DNA from: CAZSAL01 sp964604825
Lineage (GTDB): Bacteria; Elusimicrobiota; Elusimicrobia; 2-01-FULL-59-12
Assembly (NCBI GenBank): GCA_964604825.1
Contig: CAZSAL010000005.1
Location: 1-64,000, forward strand
DNA: 64,000 nucleotides
Direction: 5' to 3'
In this document: positions 55,530 through 61,810 of the stretch, one piece after another
Position numbering within the stretch: the first letter of the stretch is position 1
How the letters are laid out: the number at the start of each line of letters is the position of its first letter
Position numbers and translations under genes: made by a program
Notes under the pieces: generated by a model
Told to the model about the DNA's origin: nothing
Database searches by the model: none
Seen by the model: the letters and a program-made list of their open reading frames with translations, nothing else

Positions 55530-56019
55530 TTTTGCGGGGAATTTTCCTGCTGATGGCGCCACTGCTCCGGAGAAAATGGGTTTTTGCGACGTGCGACGCA
55601 ATTGATAATTGTTTTTCTGCCGCAAGCAATTTAGTGGTGAGGGTCTTCGTAATTGAGATGGTTCTGGATTGCGATGCGGATGAGGCTATGTAAGTCCACA
55701 ACCCGAGGCCGCCGAGAGTTATTATTACCGCCAGGATGAAGGGAAGGCACACGTCTGATTTGTTGGCGATCAGCTTGAGAAACCATGTCATTATGCTGAT
55801 GACTTGCAATATGAATGCCGAAGCGGTGAGCAGCAGTCCCATCTGGTAGTCCGGATTGCGCGCCAGAGAGTCGATGCGTTTCGCCGTGAGAATTCGTTCA
55901 ATGGCCGCGGGATGTTTTTTTAGTTCCGGGGCTGTTCTCAAAGCGCAGGTTGTCATAAAAGCTATGCCTGCTATTCCAAGAATGAGAGAAAACAGTCTCA
56001 GACGCTGGTGAATATTCAT
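55510..56019 (-). CDS. Hypothetical membrane protein, three predicted helices
   Basis: 169 aa. Helices at about 8-27, 59-82 and 90-112; the rest is polar and basic. No motif recognised. It overlaps aconitase by 4 nt and GH5 by 20 nt, so it is in the acnA-GH5 operon. Function unknown. Confidence 0.6.
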   Translation of the reverse strand: MNIHQRLRLFSLILGIAGIAFMTTCALRTAPELKKHPAAIERILTAKRIDSLARNPDYQMGLLLTASAFILQVISIMTWFLKLIANKSDVCLPFILAVIITLGGLGLWTYIASSASQSRTISITKTLTTKLLAAEKQLSIASHVAKTHFLRSSGAISRKIPRKNELPQY

Positions 56020-58688
56020 GCGATTAGCTGGCGCAGTACGTACGGCAGTATACCGCCGTGGCGATAATACTGGATTTCTTCCGGCGTGTCTATGCGCAAA
56101 ACGGTGAGGAAGCTTCTGACTTTGCCGCCGGCATCACGGGTTTCCACAACGATGTCTTTCCCCGGACGCAAGTCGACGGCTATTCCTTTGATTTCGAAAA
56201 TTTCATCGCCGGCCAATCCCAGTGTTTCGCGGTTCTCGCCCTGTTTGAACTGAAGCGGCGCAATTCCCATCCCGATCAGGTTGGAGCGATGGATCCGTTC
56301 GTAACTTTCTGCGATCACGGCCTTGACGCCCAGCAGCGCCGGGCCTTTTGCCGCCCAGTCGCGGGATGAACCGGAGCCGTATTCTTTTCCCGCGATCACG
56401 ACCAGCGGCACGCCTTCTATTTTGTACTGTTCAGAGGCTTCGAATATTGTGGTTTGTTTTTTGTCAGGCAGATGTACCGTCCAGCCGCCTTCCACGCCCG
56501 GTACCAGCAGATTGCGCAGCCGGATATTGGCGAACGTGCCGCGAACCATCACCTCGTCATTCCCGCGCCGCGAGCCGTATGAATTGAAATCCTTTGAATC
56601 TACGCCGCGCGATGCCAGGTATTTACCGGCGGCGCTGTCCCTGGGAATGGAACCGGCGGGGGAAATGTGATCTGTGGTAACGGAGTCTCCGAGGAGAGCA
56701 AGGACGCGGGCGCTCCGGATGTCAGGGCATCCTATTGGCAACCTGGTCAGCCCGTCGAAGTAAGGGGGATTTTTAATATAGGTAGACGTAATGTCCCAGG
56801 CATAAAGCTCGGATTCTGCAACATTCAGTGAGCGCCAGCGCGCGTCGCCGTCAAAGGCATTTGCATATTCCGCAGAAAACATTTTCCGGCTGACATTGCG
56901 GAGCGCCGTCTGAATCTCCGCGTTTGTCGGCCAGATATCTCTGAGATAAACCGCTTTTCCTCCGACGTCCATGCCCAGCGGTTCGTTATATGGATCGAAA
57001 TCCATTTTACCCGCAAGCGCGTAAGCGACTACGAGAACAGGCGATGCCAGATAATTGGCTTTGACAAGCGCGTTTATGCGCCCTTCGAAATTGCGATTGC
57101 CGCTCAGCACCGCTGCCACGACGAGATTGTTTTTTCTGACCGCATCCGCAACCGGTTCGATCAGGGGACCGCTGTTCCCGATGCAGGTGGTGCAGCCGAA
57201 TCCGACCAGGTTGAACCCGAGCTTTTCCAGATACGGCAGGACGCCTGCGCCGCGCAGGTAATCCATAACCACTTTGGACCCTGGAGCGAGGCTTGTTTTC
57301 ACCCAGGGTTTGCGGGACAGCCCTTTCTCGACCGCTTTTTTCGCAAGCAGTCCGGCGCCAAGCATGACGGAAGGGTTCGAGGTGTTTGTGCAGCTTGTTA
57401 TTGCCGCAATCACGACGGAGCCGTCACGGATCCCCTCGCCCTCCCGGGGTGAGTCCGCGTGAAGCGCTGGTGAGGGGGCTGTTTGCGCGGACAAATAGTT
57501 CCTCCAGGATTCCTTGATGTCTTTTAAAGGAACGCGTTCCTGCGGCCGTTTGGGACCGGCCATGCTCAGCTCGATGGAGCCAAGGTCGAGTTGCAGGGTC
57601 TCGTCGAAGTGCGGATCTCGGGTTTGAGCGTCGCGGAAAAGCCCCTGCTCTTTCATGTAAGTCTCGACCAGCCGGATCTGTTTTTGGTCGCGTCCGGTCA
57701 GCTCCAGGTACGCGAGGGTTTCTTTATCAATGGGGAAAAAACCCGCCGTGGCCCCGTACTCCGGAGCCATGTTCGCTATGGTGGCGCGGTCTGCGAGAGG
57801 CAGGTGATCCAGGCCGGGGCCAAAGAACTCGACGAATTTTCCAACTACGCCTTTCCTGCGCAGGATTTCAGTGATGGTGAGAACGGCATCGGTAGCGGTT
57901 ACTCCTTCATTCAGTTGCCCGGTCAATTTGAACCCCAGCACGTCCGGAATAATCATCGAAGAAGGCTGCCCAAGCATCGCGGCTTCGGCTTCAATCCCGC
58001 CCACGCCCCAGCCCAGAACGCCCAGGCTGTTGATGGTCGTGGTATGGGAATCCGTGCCGAACACGCTGTCCGGAAAGATCTGAATTTTGCCGTCTCTCTC
58101 GCGTTTCAAGACGCACTGTGCAAGGTATTCCAGGTTGATCTGGTGGATGATGCCGGTTTCCGGGGGGACTACGCGGAAATTGCGGAATGCTTTCTGTCCC
58201 CAGCGCAGGAATGCGTATCTTTCCCGGTTGCGGTCGAACTCCATCCGGGAGTTCTGTTCAAAAGCTTCCGGCGTGCCGAAATAATCCACCTGTACGGAAT
58301 GATCCACAACGAGGTCCACCGGTATGAGAGGGTTGATGCGTCCGGCATCGCCGCCCAGACGCCGCACCGCGTCGCGCATGGCGGCCAGGTCTACGATGGC
58401 GGGGACTCCGGTGAAGTCCTGCATCAAAACGCGCGCCGGCATGAACGCGATCTCGCGGTTCACTTTGCCCTGTTTTGGGCCGGCCAGAGCTTTGATGTCT
58501 TCAGCCTTTACAAAAAGGCCGTCTTCATTGCGCAGCAGATTTTCCAGCAGGATTTTCAGCGAGAAAGGAAGGTCTGAAAAATCGCCCAGAGCGCCAGCCA
58601 GTTTTTCGAAGCTGAAAAATTCAAACGTCTCCCCGTCAACGGAAAGAAGTTTGCGGCAGGAAAAACTGTCGTGTGTGCGCTGGAACAT
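56016..58688 (-). CDS. acnA: Aconitate hydratase (AcnA type)
   Basis: 890 aa. Interconverts citrate and isocitrate with a 4Fe-4S cluster held by Cys in AITSCTNTSNPSVM and the two in FGCTTCIGNSGP. Other landmarks: VDHSVQVDYFG, PDSVFGTDSHTTTINSLGVLG, DSVTTDHISPAGSI, and KEYGSGSSRDWAAKGP in the swivel domain. Residues 403-417 are an in-frame palindromic element in the linker before the cluster motif. It could also be an IRP-like moonlighting protein, but nothing shows it. Cyclophilin lies 8 nt upstream. Confidence 0.95.
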   Translation of the reverse strand: MFQRTHDSFSCRKLLSVDGETFEFFSFEKLAGALGDFSDLPFSLKILLENLLRNEDGLFVKAEDIKALAGPKQGKVNREIAFMPARVLMQDFTGVPAIVDLAAMRDAVRRLGGDAGRINPLIPVDLVVDHSVQVDYFGTPEAFEQNSRMEFDRNRERYAFLRWGQKAFRNFRVVPPETGIIHQINLEYLAQCVLKRERDGKIQIFPDSVFGTDSHTTTINSLGVLGWGVGGIEAEAAMLGQPSSMIIPDVLGFKLTGQLNEGVTATDAVLTITEILRRKGVVGKFVEFFGPGLDHLPLADRATIANMAPEYGATAGFFPIDKETLAYLELTGRDQKQIRLVETYMKEQGLFRDAQTRDPHFDETLQLDLGSIELSMAGPKRPQERVPLKDIKESWRNYLSAQTAPSPALHADSPREGEGIRDGSVVIAAITSCTNTSNPSVMLGAGLLAKKAVEKGLSRKPWVKTSLAPGSKVVMDYLRGAGVLPYLEKLGFNLVGFGCTTCIGNSGPLIEPVADAVRKNNLVVAAVLSGNRNFEGRINALVKANYLASPVLVVAYALAGKMDFDPYNEPLGMDVGGKAVYLRDIWPTNAEIQTALRNVSRKMFSAEYANAFDGDARWRSLNVAESELYAWDITSTYIKNPPYFDGLTRLPIGCPDIRSARVLALLGDSVTTDHISPAGSIPRDSAAGKYLASRGVDSKDFNSYGSRRGNDEVMVRGTFANIRLRNLLVPGVEGGWTVHLPDKKQTTIFEASEQYKIEGVPLVVIAGKEYGSGSSRDWAAKGPALLGVKAVIAESYERIHRSNLIGMGIAPLQFKQGENRETLGLAGDEIFEIKGIAVDLRPGKDIVVETRDAGGKVRSFLTVLRIDTPEEIQYYRHGGILPYVLRQLIA
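57437..57482. repeat. In-frame palindromic element in acnA
   Basis: CCCCTCGCCCTCCCGGGGTG with GGTGAGGGGGC, coding about 15 residues (PALHADSPREGEG). Confidence 0.7.
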
Positions 58689-58696
58689 ATTCCAAA

Positions 58697-59299
58697 CTAA
58701 TGAGCTGTGGTCGAAGGTTCCTCCACATCGCGGATGCGGATATGTTTTATGACAACCGGATCCAAAGGTTTGTTCGCCGCGTCTGTGGGAACCTTGCTGA
58801 TGGCGTCGGCAACGTCCTGTCCCTGCGTTACTACGCCGAAGATTGTGTGATGCCCGGTCAGCCAGGGGGTTGGCGCCACGGTGATGAAGAACTGGCTGCC
58901 GTTCGTGTTCGGCCCGGAATTGGCCATGGCGAGATACCCCGGCTTGTCGAATTTCAGGTCGGGACTGAACTCATCCTGAAACTGATATCCCGGACCGCCG
59001 ACGCCGGTGCCCAGAGGATCTCCTCCCTGAATCATGAAATTGGGGATGACGCGGTGGAATGTGAGACCGTCATAAAAGTTTGATTTCTTCTTTTGACCTG
59101 TTTTTGGATCAATGTATTCCTTGGTTCCGGATGCCAACCCCACGAAATTGGCTACGGTGACAGGCGTCTTGTCGTCAAATAATTGAACTGTGATATCGCC
59201 TTTGGACGTTTCTATAACGGCTATAGGGCGGGTTTTGGCATGAGCAGACATGAGGCCTCCTAAAAGAATCAAAGTGGTAATGATGAGATTGCGTTTCAT
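58697..59299 (-). CDS. Exported cyclophilin-type peptidyl-prolyl isomerase
   Basis: 200 aa from ATG 59299, with GGGAGGACCC just upstream. Signal peptide (NLIITTLILLGGLMSAHA). The cyclophilin core has DDKTPVTVANFVGLA, GLTFHRVIPNFMIQGGDP (catalytic Arg), GYLAMANSGPNTNGSQFFIT, and TIFGVVTQG. It probably catalyses proline isomerisation in the periplasm. It lies 8 nt before acnA. Confidence 0.93.
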   Translation of the reverse strand: MKRNLIITTLILLGGLMSAHAKTRPIAVIETSKGDITVQLFDDKTPVTVANFVGLASGTKEYIDPKTGQKKKSNFYDGLTFHRVIPNFMIQGGDPLGTGVGGPGYQFQDEFSPDLKFDKPGYLAMANSGPNTNGSQFFITVAPTPWLTGHHTIFGVVTQGQDVADAISKVPTDAANKPLDPVVIKHIRIRDVEEPSTTAH

Positions 59300-59411
59300 G
59301 GGTCCTCCCATTAAGGATCTGTTTTTCGATTGACGTAAAATCAATCATAAACGTTGTGCGCTTTCCTTGTCAAAGAAAGGTAAAGATTATAGGATCAGAA
59401 AGAGTTTATGA

Positions 59412-59540
59412 TGTCATTCCGAGGAGGCAAATCCGATTTTGTCATTAGAGGAGCCGACGTGGGAATCTCAGCCGCATGGCTGTTTCACTACTGAGATTGC
59501 CAAGGCTGCCAACACGTCTGGCGACCTCGCAATGATAATA
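59412..59540. repeat. Palindromic element, family III, intergenic
   Basis: ATGTCATTCCGAGGAGGC pairs with GCGACCTCGCAATGAT. Inner CCGACGTGGGAATCTCAG and CTGAGATTGCCAAGG. It fills the gap between the divergent cyclophilin and membrane-protein genes. Confidence 0.8.
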
Positions 59541-59545
59541 AGAAT

Positions 59546-60346
59546 ATGAAGACGCTTGCCCGTGGTTTCATGGCGATCATGCTGCTGCCTGCATGCTACG
59601 GCGTGTTGATGAGCTTTTGTGCGATCGCCCGGCATTTTGTCAGCGTCCCCGAAGGTTCCTTTTACTTTTTCTCCGGGTTCCTGGGGTATATGGCTTTTCA
59701 GTGGGTATTCTTCAAGCCGATCAGAACATATGTTTTCGGCCATGAGCTGACGCACGCCCTGGCCGCCTGGATGAGCGGCGGCGACGTTGAAAAATTTCAC
59801 GTGAGCAAGAAAGGCGGGTCTGTAACCGTTACCAAAACCAATATTTTCGTGGCTCTGGCGCCCTACATGATTCCGCTTTATTCTCTTGTTCTTCTGGGGC
59901 TGTTCTATCTGGGATGTTATTTTTACAACCTGCAGCCGTACCGGCAGTGGTTCCTTCTGATCCTGGGCATGTCCATCGGATTCCATGCCGCGCTGACCTG
60001 GCATGCTTTAAAGAACGATCAGCCCGACCTTCAGAGCGCGGGGGTTTTATTGTCGGGAGTCTTTATTTATCTTGGCAACGTTTTGTGCCTGATATTTTTA
60101 CTCGGTCTTCTTTTTCCGAAGACGGTTTCCTGGAAAGAGTTTTTTAAGACGTCCGGACGCGAAAGCTGGACGGCTTACCGCCAGGTTTGCCGTGGAGGAG
60201 TTCATCTCGCAACGCTTTCGCAGAAATGGATCCATAAATCGAGTTCGGAAGCCGGAATGCGGAATGAGGAAGGTGGTAGATGTTTAATGAAGAAGAACAT
60301 TCTTCCGCACTCCGAACTCCGCACTCCGAATTCAAAGCAGCAATGA
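59546..60346 (+). CDS. Integral membrane protein with HExxH motif (M50-like)
   Basis: 266 aa, about five to six membrane helices. VFGHELTHALAAWMSGG, near residue 65, is a membrane-edge zinc-binding HExxH as in site-2-protease-like proteins. A second ligand motif (N/LDG) is not obvious, so activity is uncertain. The last 35 residues (SSEAGMRNEEGGRC...) come from a palindromic element. Stop overlaps the start of the next gene (ATGA). Confidence 0.62.
   Translation: MKTLARGFMAIMLLPACYGVLMSFCAIARHFVSVPEGSFYFFSGFLGYMAFQWVFFKPIRTYVFGHELTHALAAWMSGGDVEKFHVSKKGGSVTVTKTNIFVALAPYMIPLYSLVLLGLFYLGCYFYNLQPYRQWFLLILGMSIGFHAALTWHALKNDQPDLQSAGVLLSGVFIYLGNVLCLIFLLGLLFPKTVSWKEFFKTSGRESWTAYRQVCRGGVHLATLSQKWIHKSSSEAGMRNEEGGRCLMKKNILPHSELRTPNSKQQ
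60241..60341. repeat. Palindromic element (family IV) at a gene junction
   Basis: GTTCGGAAGCCGGAATGCGG and AATGAGGAAGG on the left pair with CTTCCGCACTCCGAACTCC and GCACTCCGAATTC on the right. Related to the lpdA element. Confidence 0.8.
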
Positions 60347-60933
60347 GTTTATCAGCGGAACTAAAACGTAAAGCCTTTCATCATCTCTCTTTTTTCTACA
60401 TTCTCATTTATGCGATTCTGCCGCGCCCGGTGGCGATCGGCCTGATGCTGGCGTTCGTGGCTGTTGCGGGCGCTGCGGAGTTTCTCCGCCTGCGCCGTCC
60501 TGAGATGAACGCCTGGTTTCTGGAAAGATTCGACGGGATTTACCGGGAAGACGAAATCATGAAGCCCTCCGGAATTTTCTGGACTCTTCTGGGCTGTGCC
60601 GCCACAATGATCATTTTTGCCAGCCCGCGCGTTATCCTGCCCGCTCTCGGGTTCCTTACCTTTGGCGATGCGGCGGCCGCTCTCGCAGGAAAGCGCTGGG
60701 GCCGCATTGCGTGGGGGAAAACCCCGGGGAAAACCCGCGAAGGCAGCATTGCCTTCGTCATAGTTTCGGCTGTCTGGGGATGTTTTTTCCTCAGGCCGGT
60801 AGTGGCGCTGCTGTCTGCGGTCGCCGGCGCATGGGTTGAGCTGCAGCAGCTTCCCTGGAACGATAATTTCTGGATTCCGTTATTAGGAGGCCTGGCAGTG
60901 AGCGTGATAAATCTTTTATTGGGGAAACATTAG
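60343..60933 (+). CDS. Dolichol-kinase/phosphatidate-cytidylyltransferase-like membrane protein
   Basis: 196 aa, five to six helices. ELKRKAFHHLSFFYILIY at the start and FLTFGDAAAALAGKRWGRI followed by GKTREGSIAFVIVS match the SEC59/VTE5-type CTP-dependent lipid kinase family (prenol, dolichol or phytol kinases). It probably phosphorylates an isoprenoid alcohol or diacylglycerol-like lipid. It is coupled to the HExxH protein and followed directly by a polysaccharide deacetylase. Confidence 0.78.
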   Translation: MSLSAELKRKAFHHLSFFYILIYAILPRPVAIGLMLAFVAVAGAAEFLRLRRPEMNAWFLERFDGIYREDEIMKPSGIFWTLLGCAATMIIFASPRVILPALGFLTFGDAAAALAGKRWGRIAWGKTPGKTREGSIAFVIVSAVWGCFFLRPVVALLSAVAGAWVELQQLPWNDNFWIPLLGGLAVSVINLLLGKH

Positions 60934-61665
60934 ATGAAAAAAAATGCGAGGGCCGAGTTCCGAGGGCCGAGAAAACGACATTTGTTTAAGATGTGCGGTA
61001 TTTTTTTCGTCTTGCACCTGGCCCTCGGCCCTGGGGCCTGGGGTTATACTCCCGGCAAGTTTTATTTTCAGGGGCACACCAAGGAGAAAATTATCGGGCT
61101 GACTTTTGACGACGGCCCCGGCCGGTACACGGTCCCTATTCTGGAACTGCTTAAGAAGCACAACATCCATGCCACCTTTTTTATGGAGGGCGATCAGATC
61201 GAGGGGTACCCGAAAATCGCCAGGCAGGTTGTCGAGGAGGGCCATGAAGTCGGCAACCATACCTACACCCATTTCAACTTCCACAATAAAAAGAACGGCA
61301 CCCCGACGCGCCTGGTGCATGAGCTTCAGCAGACGGAGGCGGCTCTGGGAAGGGCGTCCGGCGTGCATACCAATGTGGTGCGCATGCCGTTTGGCTATTT
61401 CAACCATACCTGGCTGCTGCCAACGCTGAAAGAGCACGGATACGCCCTGGTTCACTGGACGTTCGGCACGGACTGGCTGCTCAAGAAACCCGCTGATCAA
61501 ATGATCCGCGAGTATGAAGCGAATGCCCGCCCCGGAGCGATTTTCCTGTTCCATGACGGCGGAAAGAACCGCGCGAAAACCCTCGAGGTCGTCACCGCCG
61601 TGATCAATGATCTGGAGAAAAAAGGATACCGCTTCGTCCCCGCCAGAGAACTGCTGAAGGACTGA
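60934..61665 (+). CDS. Exported polysaccharide deacetylase (NodB/CE4 family)
   Basis: 243 aa. ATG 60934 follows the previous stop directly. A signal peptide is likely (MCGIFFVLHLALGPGAWG), but about 20 residues before it and the AWG end are partly coded by a GAGGGCCGAG inverted repeat (60950-61045). NodB motifs: GLTFDDGPG (metal Asp), GNHTYTHFNF (metal His pair), RMPFGYFNHTW, DWLLKKPA, IFLFHDGG. It removes N-acetyl groups from peptidoglycan or another glycan in the envelope. Confidence 0.92.
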   Translation: MKKNARAEFRGPRKRHLFKMCGIFFVLHLALGPGAWGYTPGKFYFQGHTKEKIIGLTFDDGPGRYTVPILELLKKHNIHATFFMEGDQIEGYPKIARQVVEEGHEVGNHTYTHFNFHNKKNGTPTRLVHELQQTEAALGRASGVHTNVVRMPFGYFNHTWLLPTLKEHGYALVHWTFGTDWLLKKPADQMIREYEANARPGAIFLFHDGGKNRAKTLEVVTAVINDLEKKGYRFVPARELLKD

Positions 61666-61788
61666 CCTGAACATAAACGGGATTTCCCTTCTGATCAGCG
61701 GGCCCAGATAATACATAGTCCGGTCGGACCGCAAAATTTAGCCTTTAGGCATATTCATTAACCGCGCCCAACCGGATAGACTATTCCT

Positions 61789-61806
61789 CGCGCGTGCATG
61801 CGCGCG
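61789..61806 (+). promoter_or_regulatory. GC-rich hairpin leader directly before exported protein 3
   Basis: CGCGCG at 61789 and CGCGCG at 61801 pair around TGCATG. The following bases GCGCGCGTACTATG match those before exported protein 1 (GCGCGCGTCCTATG). Between 61666 and 61788 no gene is seen. Confidence 0.5.
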
Positions 61807-61810
61807 TACT

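Noticed and set aside
57591..58577. Long plus-strand frame of 328 codons opposite acnA
   Set aside because: Shadow of the aconitase gene, with no recognisable domain.
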